Shown: positions 19,676 to 30,099 of the stretch, in pieces
Numbering within the stretch: the stretch's first letter is position 1
How the letters are laid out: every line of letters starts with the position of its first letter
Assembly: GCF_028583425.1 (NCBI RefSeq)
Contig: NC_072791.1
Location: 14,837,868 to 14,901,867, forward strand
Length of the DNA stretch: 64,000 nucleotides
DNA from: Eublepharis macularius
Taxonomy: Eukaryota > Chordata > Lepidosauria > Squamata > Eublepharidae
Reading direction: 5' to 3'
Translations under genes and position numbers: made by a program
Notes under the pieces: model-generated
Database searches by the model: none
The model's input: the letters and a program-made list of their open reading frames with translations, nothing else
Told to the model about the DNA's origin: nothing

Positions 19676-20247
19676 TATGTAAATCTCTTCAAGCCCCTCT
19701 GATGGTGTGAGTAAGATAGAATCTTATAAAAATAAATCAATCTCACCAAAACTCAAACTTCAATCTGCTTCTTATCCTGCCAGAGCAGCGTCAGCAGTTG
19801 TCTTTTCTGAGACAGCTGTGCAACCACTCGATTTGGACTGTAAGAGCATCTTTCTAACAAAGCTTACACAATCTGGCCCAACTGCAGGTGCAAAACTTCC
19901 TTTGATTTCACTACTTCCATCCAGGAGAGTGGTATATAAGCACATGGTTATTGTTATTATTGAGATTGACTAAGTTGGAGAGGTCATTCACCCTGCATTT
20001 CACAAATCAGTTTATTCTAATAGAAATTCAGATATAGTGGTAGTGACATCGTCAGTCCTCTGAGACTCTCTCTACACAGGACATCTTAATGGGGATGCTC
20101 AAGTGTAGCGAGATGCAATGTTAGCAGAGGAGCATAGTTTATAAAGACAGGGGTTTGTTAATTTCATCTTCACTTCCCAAAGGGGAGGTGAAATTGACAT
20201 AGCCTCAAGGGAGGCAAAGATGAAATTAACAAACCCTCTGAGGAGCA

Positions 20248-20248
<1 letters not shown>

Positions 20249-20282
<34 letters not shown>

Positions 20283-20325
20283 TATTATTCTTATTCTTAT
20301 TCTTATTCTTCTTATTATTATTATT
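20249..20325. repeat. (ATT)n/(CTT ATT)n microsatellite
   Basis: About 77 bp of ATT repeats with a TTATTC-variant block; it is probably the grown tail of the adjacent minus-strand LINE. Confidence 0.9.
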
Positions 20326-20715
20326 AACTATATCCCACTCTCCCCGCAAGCAGGCTCAGGGCGGGTCACAACAGAAGATAAAATATACAAGATAAAATCA
20401 CAATCACTTAACACAGCTTTCTAATAAAACACCTGCTCACTATATAAAAACTATATAGCATCTGACAGAGGTGAAGGTGCGGCTTAACCATGCGTGGAAG
20501 CTCATATATGGGGCGTAGAGGGTCAATACCCCCTACAGCCATAGAGGAGACCAGGAGAGAGGCTCATTTGATGGAAACCCTGATGGCCTCAACCATACGC
20601 CTGGCAGAACATCTCCATCTTACAGGCCCGCCTGAAGAAGACAAGATCTTGGCGGGCCCAGGTGTCCTCAGACAGAGAGTTCCACCAGGAACTCTGCCTG
20701 CTCTGTCTTTTTAAA
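20326..20715 (-). mobile_element. LINE 3' fragment (L2/CR1 group)
   Basis: TATCCCACTCTCCCCGCAAG and CAGGCTCAGGGCGGGTCACA are the complement of the LINE 3' end also seen at 26,050. Further in, CAGAACATCTCCATCTTACA and GAGTTCCACCAGGAACTCTG match the ORF end found at 26,300-26,400. Confidence 0.65.
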
Positions 20716-21112
20716 CTACTCTCGTGTAGAGAGGTGAAATTGACAGAGCATTTGGCTTGGTCTTTTTAAGTTATGCTTCCCAGCTAACATTGCATGTCCC
20801 TACACTTGAGCATCCCCACGTAAGATGACTGGTGTAGAGACACTCTCAGGAAGTCAAGTTTTCTAGGGCTGGCAGGATGTTTTTGTCCCTGTCTGATGTA
20901 TTTCCACACCTGAAAGGCAATGTACTGTTAAGAAACTGAATCTATTGTTCAGGTGGGACTTAAGCCCCCAAACCTAGCCAATCTCCCATTTTCTGTCTTT
21001 TTTAATTGTCACAGCGAATGAAGAATATTTGCATTACCACTGGATGTGTTGTTCTTTGCAACCTCCTGGCTGAACCCATGGCAAACAAGAGCCAAAAAAA
21101 AAAATCTCTTAC

Positions 21113-21240
21113 CTAGCTTGGCAGGTGCCACTCTTTTCCCCCGTTGCAGTTCTAAGTTGCAGAGAGCAGTTTGCAAAAGTCAGGAGACTGGCTCAGACGC
21201 CTCTGGCAGGGCTTCCTCTCAGCAGATCTCTTTCCCAGCT
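21113..21240 (-). other. GPHB5: Candidate non-coding first exon of GPHB5
   Basis: Reading the minus strand, a TATAAAT box at 21,272-21,266 is followed by about 150 nt without a useful start codon context. The stretch then ends in CTAG|gtaagag, a strong splice donor at 21,113/21,112. The next acceptor downstream on this strand is the one immediately before the GPHB5 start codon, so splicing would join a 5' UTR of about 130 nt to C-ATG. The transcription start (about 21,240) is placed only by distance from the TATA box. This is an inference from signals; transcript evidence is lacking. Confidence 0.55.
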
Positions 21241-21265
21241 GGTCCTGGGTTGCTTCATTGCTCAC

Positions 21266-21272
21266 ATTTATA
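21266..21272 (-). promoter_or_regulatory. TATA box, candidate GPHB5 promoter
   Basis: TATAAAT on the minus strand lies about 150 nt before the candidate donor of exon 1. The region just upstream (21,275-21,310) is not an obvious repeat. It fits a tissue-restricted TATA promoter, which would suit a hormone gene with narrow expression. Confidence 0.5.
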
Positions 21273-21359
21273 GACGAAGGCCTTGTCAATCAAACGACAA
21301 TGGAGGCAGATCCTTACATGAGCAAGCAGCAACATCAAAGACCAGAAGGTAGAAAGCGA

Positions 21360-22330
21360 AGCTCCTCTCTCCCAATGCTTTTCAGCTTCAGGGGTATTGT
21401 CTCTTTGAACATCACCTGACTGTAACAAAAGGAGCATCTTGGTGGGGCTGCAGAATTTGGGGAAGGAAAAAATGAGCATGCCACTAAATCCCCCTACCCC
21501 CACTGCTGCCTGCTTCGTGGTATTTTCAACCCCCTGCATTAAGAATTGTGTCGAGTCAACTTCTCCGGTATCTGTTCTCCAGGAAAGAAAGAGCTGAGCA
21601 ATGAAGACAAAAGGGAGAATCTACAAAGAGTGCGCCCTGACTCTCTCTTTGCTTTTTTATGCATTGGTTATTTCTGCTAGGAATATTCTTTCTACCTATG
21701 CAAAGACTCGCCATGTAATAGCTTGCTCTAGTCAGTGCATTTCTGTAAGGTTTGACTCCCTTTTTCTTTTTTTTTAATGTACGTGAACATTTCCTGGAAT
21801 ATAAGTAATCCTAGAGAAGGTCAACAAGAAGTGGCTCGGGCTAGCCAAAGGAGTAGACCCATCCAGCTCTTCCACTGACGAAAAAGGGACGAAGGGTTGT
21901 CCACACGCTGTGGACTGGGCATTAGTCATGCCTACTGCCCACCTGACAATCATCTCCAACGAGACCTCTCTCCCTTTATGTCACCTAGAATTATCCCTCA
22001 TTAGTCAGTTCTCTCTAGAAATCATCAGAAACTCTATGGTTAAATACCATAGAGATTCCTGGGATTCCTAAAGAGGCGTGACATCACTTGTGTCTATTCC
22101 CTGGAAGTGACACTGTCCCATAAGCCAGGTGCCATTTTTTATTTTATTTTTCTCAGAGCAGTGGCAGGAAACAGGAGCTGGGAGCAGGGGATTCCGTACT
22201 GAGGTTCCTCCTCAAACTCCACCCTTCCCAGGTATCACTCCCAAATTTCCAGGAATTTCCCAACTCAGGTATTTGAGGGACCACCTCTTCTTGGATGAGC
22301 CAGCCTACCAACTGTGATCTAACAGAAGTT
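21360..22330. other. Non-coding stretch upstream of GPHB5
   Basis: No gene. A CACTTCC-family palindromic repeat covers about 22,020-22,320. The 500 bp next to the promoter (21,280-21,780) match no repeat family in the window and may hold regulatory sequence. Confidence 0.35.
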
Positions 22331-22332
22331 AG

Positions 22333-23275
22333 GTCCAGTGATTGTGTTGTCAGAGTGAATATGGGGACAGAATAGCAAAGAGTCCAGTAGCACCTTTAAG
22401 ACTAACCAACTTTATTGTAGCATAAGTTTTTGAGAGCCAAATCTCTCTTTGTCAGATGAAGAACACTGTGGCTCTCTAAAGCTTACACTACAATAAAGTA
22501 GCGCGTCTGCAGTACTTTAATAACGTAGTGCAACATGCATCTGACTAAGAGAACTGTGATTCTCGAAAGCTTATGCTGCAATAAAGTTGGTTAGACTTAA
22601 AGGTGCTACTGGACTCTTTGCTATTTTGCTACTGCAGACTAACACAGCTAACTCCTCTCGATCTATGGGGGACAGAGTTGGCATCTGACAACACCAGTTA
22701 TACCATCTCAGACTCATTCACTCGTTCATCGTCCAATGTGCTCTCAAGTGTCAACTGTGCCCTTCTGCTTTCCACATGGGACAAACAGATCAGTCCTTGC
22801 ACAAAAGAATAAATGGACATAAACCTGGCATTAAGAATCAAAACACTCCAAAACCCAGTAGGAGAACGTTTTCATCTTCCGGGACATTCTGTTCCTGACC
22901 TAACCGTGGCTGTCCTCAAACTAAAAAGCTTCAAGGGCAGATTACAAGAGATTGCTGAACTTGAGCTCACTCACAAGTTTAGAACAATGGACACCCCTCC
23001 CGCCGCCCCTCAGGGCCGAATAGAGACATGGGATTCTTATCTCACTACAGATGCTAATTTCTAGTCTAATCAAGCTGCAGTGTAACACTATACCGTTACA
23101 TCCTTACTCCCGTCATTGATTCACCCCTCCCACCTCCTGATGGGATATAAAACCTCAGGGATCTCCCCTCCTCCTTGTATCTGAAGAAGGAAGGTTTAAC
23201 TTTTAAAAGCTTGTACTCTGAAAATCTTGTTAGTCCCCAAGGTGCCACTGGACTCAAATCTCGCTGTCCAAGCAA
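22333..23275 (+). mobile_element. Penelope-like element, second subfamily, interrupted by another PLE
   Basis: The forward part encodes TISDSFTRSSSNV-like linker residues. The GIY-YIG region follows (GERFHLPGHSVPDLTVAV, then RLQEIAELELTHKF) and ends in the tail with GTATCTGAAGAAGGAAGG and CTTGTTAGTCCCCAAGGTGC. It resembles copy B. A different PLE sits inside at 22,374-22,663. Confidence 0.75.
22374..22663. mobile_element. Inverted PLE pair nested in another PLE
   Basis: A minus tail (22,374-22,458, AGCAAAGAGTCCAGTAGCAC) and a plus tail (22,535-22,663) face each other, each with a hammerhead-like core. TATGGGGACAGA and TATGGGGGACAGA flank the pair, apparently its target duplication in the host PLE. 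It is non-coding. Confidence 0.7.
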
Positions 23276-24160
23276 AAGAGGTAGCATAGAAATTTTCTAA
23301 ATAGATAAATATTTGGGTCTGCCTGCCCATAAATCAAGAGGGATTCATTTAAGTCTCCTGGAAATTTGCAGTCAGTTCTATGGACCTGGGAACCGTTTTG
23401 TCACAAAAGCACAGATAAAAGCACACACCCAACTTAGATTGCTCAAAATAACTCCTGTTGTTCCCTTAGCTTTCGAATTACAACTGGTTGTGGAAAGGGT
23501 TTCAGCTTCTATGACAACGTGACCGGTAACACCGCCGATCCCATAATCCCCTCCTATGGGCAGAAATGTTGAAGCCACAGAGGTTCAATCTGACGTCATC
23601 CTCGAGCTGATCGCTTTCCTATTGTTTCTGACCAGCATGCTGGAAAAGCAATGAACACCTCGTTCCAACATGTATCTTCATCGTTTTTCCTAAGGTTTTA
23701 TTTCCAAGATTGCCTTGGTGATGAACAAAGTTTGCAGTCATACGGTGCTGGAGTGGGGGCCTCTCGGAAACAAAGCCACTATCTTGCTCCCCAGTGGAAG
23801 AAGAAGTTAAACCAGTTCCATTTACCAATATGCAGATACAGGATGCATTTTAATATACTGAGCGAAAGCAAAGCTGCAAAACTAAAAGTCATCCACAGAA
23901 TATCAACAACAGGACAATGAGATCTGAGCATAGTGCATGCCTCAGGGTGTGAGAGAAGGGCTGGCAATATTAACTGCAGGGCTAAGGCATACGTATTTTG
24001 CGTACATTATCCCACCATTCCTGCAAGAAGCTCAGGCTGGCATAGGGCTTCCAGGTCTCTGGCTGGCAGCCTCATTTGACCACCATCACTCCAAGCAGTG
24101 GGAGAAGAAGAAAAAATTAAACAGCAACATTGGCTGTGTTGCAATGTCACTTTCAGGTAA
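23276..24160. other. Unassigned intergenic stretch
   Basis: No gene or clear repeat recognised. Short open frames have no known domains. Confidence 0.3.
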
Positions 24161-24164
24161 AGCG

Positions 24165-24460
24165 CCATAGAGTTTCTGATGATTCCTAGAGCTACCCTAT
24201 GTCACTTCCAGGTTTTACTCTGGAAGTGATATTGTGACATAGCCAGAATAACTCACCCAATTTCCCTGCCCCCAACCCTCCCACTAGTTGCCAGGCTGGT
24301 CTCCCCAGATCTAGTCTGCCAATCTGGACACAGGGCCAGATTAAGATATGCTGAGGGCCATGCTACAAGTGATGGGGTCCCTGGATTTAAACTCATGTCT
24401 GTTGACTCCATTTTTAATTGATTTGTAGTTTTTTTTTAACACAGAGCCACAGGGCCCTCT
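24165..24460. repeat. CACTTCC palindromic repeat followed by a hAT-like fragment
   Basis: 24,165-24,310 repeats the family at 3,205. From about 24,333 CAGGGCCAGATTAAGATATG resembles the end of a hAT element; no second end was identified. Confidence 0.45.
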
Positions 24461-24822
24461 CCTGAACAGGCACACAGTGGGGCAGCCTATTGCTATATTA
24501 CTGGTACTTGTTTATTACTTTTCAGTTAAAAACACACATATCCGAGATGGCATTCAGTTGCAATACTGATTTGAAGGTTAGCATGCAAGTGCTTTCGCTC
24601 CTAATAATGTCAAATTTAAGATGTTCCATAACATTACAGAAAATGCTTGTTTTTTATATTAAACTTGTAATTTAGGGTTTTTAAAATTTTGAACAGCTTC
24701 GTAACCTGAATCCCTAAACTGTAGCTTACATAGCTTGTACATAAAACTTGTTCTTTCTGTACACTAAATTCTAGGAATGAAAATTGATGGTTTCTCTCCT
24801 AACCCCAAAAGCTTCTAGAACT

Positions 24823-25005
24823 TGGGCTACCAACTTCCAAGTGGGCCCTGGAGTTCTCCCAGAATTTCCAATTTCAACTGATCTCCAGACATTCAGTTCC
24901 CCTGGAGGAAATGGCAGCTTTGGAGAGTGAACTCTGGCATCACTTCCCCTCTGAGCTCCCCCACCTCAAAATCTCCAGGAATTTCCTAAGATGGAGATGG
25001 CAACT
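24823..25005 (-). mobile_element. Palindromic MITE, GGTTGCCA family
   Basis: GGGCTACCAACTTCCAAGTG at the left and AGATGGCAACTC at the right frame CTGATCTCCAG and GGAGGAAATGGCAGC blocks. It is a diverged copy in minus orientation. Confidence 0.5.
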
Positions 25006-25654
25006 CTATCTAGAACAAGGATGTCAAACACGCAGTCCATGGGGCCTGCCAAGAGCACTCGAGCAACCTGTAGGTCAATGCGTATCAATCTGGAGCAATA
25101 TGCAAGAGCCCAAAGCAGCTGGCCGTATTCCAGTAAGGAAGTTGCTCTGGCCAGACCCAATGCATTGAAGCAGACGACCAAGAGGTAGGCTCAAAACATG
25201 CCCAGCCAGAGTGGTTTCCTTACAGGCTCAGATGGCTGTCAATTCCACGTCTCTCCAGGCAAACTATGGACCTTTCTGTTTGCCTTATAGTAAGGCCCTC
25301 CTCCTAGCTGCATGAAACAGGATGCTGTACTAGATGGACCACGGGTCTGACCGAGCTAGGAACACCATGCCTAGAGTTTTCCCAGAATTACAATTCATCT
25401 CCAGACTGCAGAGATCAGTTCTCTTGTAGATAATGCCCAGATAAGATATCTGCCTAGAGCTTCTGGGTAGAATGGTAGTACATGAAAGTGAGAAATATTG
25501 AGTATAACAACAGAAAGTTGGGAAATGCATACATATATATGGATGCTATGGCTCGGATCCCACCAGCTTTTCAGCCGCGTGTTGCCTGAAGACAGGGAGC
25601 TTGGAGAAGGACCTCAAGGAATGATCTTAAAGCACAGGACATTTCCTATTGGCA

Positions 25655-25962
25655 CAAATAAGTGGGTACTAGATCAAATCAAGCCTGAATTCTCTCTAGA
25701 AGCTAAAATGACAAGACTAAAGCTATCATACTTTGGCCACATAATGAGAAAAGACTCTTTGGAAAAGTCAATAATGCTAGGAAAAGCGGAAGGCAGCAGG
25801 AAAAGAGGAAGACCTAAAACGAGATGGCTTGGCTCAATCAAAGAAGCCCCGTCCTCCAGTTTGCCAGATCTGAGCAAGTCTGTTAATGATAGGATGTTAT
25901 TCCTTCATAGGGTCGCCATAAGTCAGAGGCAACTTGACGGCACATAACACACACACAACGCA
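25655..25962 (+). mobile_element. BovB/RTE LINE 3' end
   Basis: The frame reads LDQIKPEFSLEAKMTRLKLS, YFGHIMRKDSLEKSIMLGKA, then RKRGRPKTRWL. These are hallmark BovB C-terminal residues, and the frame ends SQRQLDGT. The tail is CAACTTGACGGCACATAACA with a short (AC)n. Only the last 300 bp or so is present. BovB is well known for horizontal transfer among squamates and mammals. Confidence 0.9.
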
Positions 25963-26029
25963 AACAGTGGCGATAAAGCACTTCAAAGCACAACACGACT
26001 TTTGAGACAGTTACAGATTTTCTTTACAC

Positions 26030-27165
26030 ATTTTATTTATTTATTTATTTATTTAATTCAGCTTATACCCCACCCTTCCCGCAAGCAGGCTCAGGGTGGC
26101 TTCCAACAAAGACATACAAATAAAACATACAATAAAAGCATCATAACAACATAACCAGATATCATGAAAAAATCCAGGCACCTCTAAGCAAAACAGGCTA
26201 CTGCAAGATCACTATAAACCACGGGCACCGCCTTGATGTAAATCATGGGCGGTTACAAAAAGAGGGCATGACAGTCAGAAGAGGGGGACAAAATGCTGGC
26301 TCTTAGTCAAGGCCTGGCAGAACATCTCTGCCTTGCAGGCCCCAAAGAACTATAAAAGGTCCCGCAGGGCCCAGATCTCCATTGGGAAAGCATTCCACCG
26401 GGTTGGAACCAGGGCAAAGAAGGCCCTGGCCCTAGTCAAAGCCAGGCAAATGTCTCTCGGGCTGGGGACCACCAGAAGCTGCTTATCCACCGAGCGCAAG
26501 GCCCTGCGGGGGACGTAATGGGAGAGGCGGCCCCATAGGTATGCAGGTACCAGTCTGTGAAGGGCTTTAAACACTAGAAACAAGACCTAGAACTGGATTC
26601 GGAACTCAACCGAGAGCCAGTGCAGCTGGCATAACACAGGGTAGATATGTGCACCTTAAATGGTAAGGATATTTGCTGCTGCATTCTGGACCAGTTGTAA
26701 CTTCTGGGTCAAGCCCAAAGGCAGCCCAGCATAGAGCAAGTTGCAGTAGTCCAGCCTAGAGGTGACCATTGGATTACCAAAGCCATGTCTTGGGACAAGA
26801 GAGAGGGCGCCAATTGAGCGGCCTGCCGAAGATGGAAAAATGCAGATCTGGCAACGGCTGCAACCTGGGCCTCCGTAGAAAGTATGGCATCCAGGAGCAC
26901 ACCCAGGTGCTTCACCATCGACAAAGGCTGTAGCTGCACTCCGTCAAGGGCTGGGAGCCAGATGCCCAATTCCGTTGTCCCACGACCCAGATACAGAACC
27001 TCCACCTTCTGGGGATGCAACTTCAGGCAGCTCTGACCCAATCACCAGCGTACTGGTGACAACCCAGCCCAAAGCTACAAACCACCTGGGCAAGGGGACA
27101 CATGTAGATGTTAAATAACATCAGGGAAAGAATCAGCCCCCGAGGGACGTCACACACCATTCATC
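26030..27165 (-). mobile_element. LINE relic (L2/CR1 group), reverse transcriptase end and 3' tail
   Basis: The minus strand encodes SCLKLHPQKVEVLYLG, VKHLGVLLDAILS, HLRQAAQLAP, then FKALHRLVPAYLWGRLS and ARAFFALVPTRWNAFP. These are typical of the last third of a CR1/L2 reverse transcriptase ORF. The 3' end has TGAGCCTGCTTGCGGGAAG and an ATAAAT tail at 26,085-26,035. The frame is broken. Confidence 0.8.
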
Positions 27166-29055
27166 TCTAGCTTTTGGAAACTCTTAAAGAGTGCCAACTA
27201 AGTAATTTTGCTTCTATCAGGCATTGATCTGTGATTAATTCAAAGGGTGCTCATAAAAATTCATTTAATAATATACTATATCAGCAGAAGGGAGAAACCC
27301 ACAGAAGGTTCATTATTCATTATTTTTAGGAAAAGACAAGTATCTGACAAAATGTGTCTCTGCTGCCACGGCTTACCCCTCCAGCTACTAAACTTGCTTG
27401 GCTCCCTTCTGGCCTTCCGAACCCCACCAAGATGGGTCTCAGTGAAGTTGAATATTGTTTAATGGTGCATTATTTCAAAACAGTCTAGCAGCACAGGAGG
27501 TTGAATTCCAGAAAGGAAACACTGCTTCCTTTGTAATGCTAAGGAGAGCCCTGAGTTCAATGATCATCGGCACCTGGAATCTGCTTTGCGTTTACAGACC
27601 ATGTGTAAATCAATTATTGTCTGAGGACAACCGCGTGTAGAAAAGAATCATAATATCCTCTTTGTGTCTGTGAACAAATCTGTGAACTAATCGCTAATTA
27701 GCGCCCTCTGAATTCCACATTTCCTCGCTCAAGCAGACCGAGAATGTATACCTGGTAGTTCTCAGAAACCATGGGAACTCCCCCCAGCCTGCACAGCCAA
27801 ACTGTGAGAGAATAACAAACATTTTGGGATCGAACCAAAGTACCCCTAAAATGGCACAAGAATATGCAAGGCAAGCCCATCTTGCTTGCTCCCCAGCATT
27901 TATTACTCTAATATACACTGTTTCTGAACATGGAGGCTCAAGTTCGCCTAATCCGTCATATGATTACTGCCTTTTCTGTGCTTTTAAGAAGGGCATGAGA
28001 GGCCGGAAACCCACTGACTGTCATGTCTGTACCCCTACATCCGTGTCATTGTTCTAGGTGGTGGACCATTGCTGATGCTCTACCTTAATTTCATTTTGCA
28101 AATGCTCTATCCATCACTTTCGTTTCTCCAGCAGTCTGAGGACACAGCTGTCTTATCTCTTTCCTTTGAAGCTCACAGAAGTGACCTTGCACTGTCTGAA
28201 ATGTTACAGTTTACTCTTATGCCTTTTATCCTGTCTAGGCGGATGTATAAACCCTAGAGGAAATTCCCAGACCCTTTCCTGCGCAAACCTGTGGTCTAAG
28301 TGGGAGGGGGGAAATGATTGAGTATTTAGAGCTGTACTTTCTTCAAGTCTCTATTCCTATCAAGGAAGCATGTACTGCTTAGATGCTTTCTTGCCTCTGA
28401 GTAATTCTATGGACATATATATGGAAATGATTGGATTTCTGAATAAAACCATTTATCCAAGAGCTTGGACTTCTTGTTGCAATGGTACAGAGACCTGTCT
28501 GCCATATCCTGTCACCCATAGCCTGACCCAACTTTTCCCAAAACAGAAGACAAGGGGAAACTTCACCAGTTAAATTATTGCCTGCTCCCAAAGTGGTTAA
28601 AAGCAGAAAAACCCTGTGAGAAATCCTATGGCAATTCTTATCCATGGCAGTACGATACAATCAAAATGGTTTTTAGTTTATGCAGTCATATTTGAAGAAT
28701 GAACTGTCTCAACTCACGCCCATGCGGACTAGGATGCTCACCCCTGAGTAGCATCAGTTTTCCAGTTGCAAAAAGGCCTTTTAAAATGGAGACTTTTAGA
28801 GATTGGACACACTCAACAAAAGCCACGATGCTTAGCTTGCGGAAGGTCACGGGTTCAGTCCCTGGACTCTCCAGTTAAAGCACCTCAAGGTCAAGTCATT
28901 CCCTGTAGTTCCTGTGTGGCTGTAGAAAACCCAAGCTGGGTTTTCTTTAAAAGCTCTTTAAAAACCTGCATGTCTAGTTTGATCCTCTTTGTTTTCCCTT
29001 ACAGAAAAATGAGCTTATGCACTGATCAGACAAAGACTCCTTGACATCAAGATTC
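27166..29055. other. Unassigned intergenic stretch
   Basis: No gene recognised. A tRNA-SINE head remnant (GAAGGTCACGGGTTCAGTCC) lies at 28,830-28,890. Two repeat-free blocks (27,185-27,300 and 28,070-28,260) could be conserved elements, but the sequence alone does not show it. Confidence 0.35.
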
Positions 29056-29059
29056 AGAA

Positions 29060-29545
29060 TCTCAGGAGTCTTGCAATAGGCAGATGTTCACCCCGAGGTT
29101 TGGGGGTTTTACCCCATGGGTATAGGGCAGAATATCTCACTTGTTTAGTGGCCCCACATTATCGCAGAGCTTATTCGTTCGCTCGGTTTAATGTGCTACC
29201 TTCTGCGATACTTTATGGGAGATTCCATAAAACGCCGTATGCTAACAGGTTATGCACTTGTGCTCAGCAAAACACAGAAACCCTGGAACGTTTTTTTGTA
29301 TTGTACTTATTACTGTGATATACGTCCCACACGCATTGACCCGCTGTTGAGAGAGCAAATTGGAAAATCTGATAAATGTAAGGTTATCTTCCTATTGGCT
29401 ACTCAGAACCAAAAAGTTATCGAAACGGTAGCTAAATTTTTGTATCTTGCATCTATGAGGCGAGTTGTGTATTTGTAGACTGAGCTCTGATTGCATCAAG
29501 TGTTTTTGTTAACATGGATGTAATGCCAATAAAGGTTGCTGCTTG
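29060..29545 (+). mobile_element. Non-LTR retrotransposon ORF end and 3' tail
   Basis: Frames read AYSFARFNVLPSAILYGRFH, CTCAQQNTETLERF, RIDPLLREQIGKSDKC and ETVAKFLYLASMRR. The pattern of a Cys-rich turn, ETLER, then PLL and a closing VAKFLYLA helix is the C-terminus of a LINE ORF. The coding part ends in TAG near 29,478, with an AATAAAGG close to the 3' end. Confidence 0.6.
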
Positions 29546-29604
29546 CTAGTTTGGTCCTCAGGCAGCAGTCTTGGGAAAGGGCCTTCTTTGCCTGAGACCC
29601 TGAC

Positions 29605-30095
29605 AGGGTTCCCAGATCTGGGCTGGAAAATTCCTGGAGATCTGGGGGTGGATTCTGGGGGGGACCCACTTTGAGGAGAAGAGGGACCTCAGTAGGGTAT
29701 AATGCCATAGAGTCTACCCTCCAACGCAGCCATATTCCTCCAAGGGAATGAATCTCAAGGGGGCACCAGTTTGGTGTAGTGTTTAAGAGCAGCAGGACTC
29801 TAATCTGGAGAACCGGGTTTGATTCCCCACTCCTCTGCTTGAAGCCAGCTGGGTGACCTGGGGTCAGTCACAGCTCTCTCAGAGCTCTCTCAGCCCCACT
29901 CACCTCACAGGGTATCTTTGGGGATAATAACAACATTGATTTTGTAAACCGTTCTGAGTGTGGTGGTAAGTTGTCCTGAAGAGACGTATATAAGCATGTT
30001 ATTAAGGTTACTATTATCCACTCCCCAAACCCTGCCAGGCTCCACCCCTGAAATCTCCAGGAATTTTCCAGCCCAGAGCTGGCAACCCATGGAGC
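29605..30095. mobile_element. Inverted pair of GGTTGCCA MITE ends around a SINE
   Basis: The left arm (29,605-29,760) has GGGCTGGAAAATTCCTGGAG. The right arm (30,020-30,095) has its complement CTCCAGGAATTTTCCAGCCC. The Sauria-type SINE at 29,766-30,005 lies between them. Confidence 0.6.
29766..30005 (+). mobile_element. Sauria-type tRNA SINE, nearly complete
   Basis: The order is CACCAGTTTGGTGTAGTGTT, AAGAGCAGCAGGACTCTAAT, the B-box region GGGTTTGATTCCCC, CAGCTGGGTGACC and a CAGCTCTCTCAGAGCTCTCT body. A GGATAATAACAACATTGATT region and a CGTATATAAGC tail follow. Confidence 0.85.
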
Positions 30096-30099
30096 CGTC

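Larger units (their letters stand above)
20062..20847. mobile_element. MITE with about 64-bp terminal inverted repeats holding a LINE piece
   Basis: The left arm (20,062-20,125: GAGACTCTCTCTACACAGG ... GGGGATGCTCAAGTGTAG ... ATGCAATGTTAGC) pairs with the right arm (20,783-20,847). The interior has a microsatellite and a minus-strand LINE fragment at 20,326-20,715. The same terminal motif ends the element at 17,296. Confidence 0.65.
9975..21240 (-). other. GPHB5: GPHB5 gene span (thyrostimulin beta subunit)
   Basis: GPHB5 is a secreted cystine-knot glycoprotein hormone subunit. With GPA2 it forms thyrostimulin, a ligand of the TSH receptor (family knowledge). The model has three exons on the minus strand: a non-coding exon near 21,113-21,240, a coding exon at 16,895-17,102 and a terminal exon at 10,075-10,263. 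Introns of about 4.0 and 6.6 kb separate them, and all four splice sites are GT-AG. The coding sequence gives 131 residues, close to the roughly 130 of human GPB5. Ten cysteines are present, four in the first coding exon and six in the second. That matches GPB5, which lacks the extra seat-belt cysteines of TSH/LH/FSH beta. The last two coding exons are certain; the first exon and the transcript ends are inferred. Confidence 0.9.

Noticed and set aside
19198-19749. 183-codon minus-strand frame
   Set aside because: It covers the hAT-like MITE at 19,418-19,675 and its palindrome.
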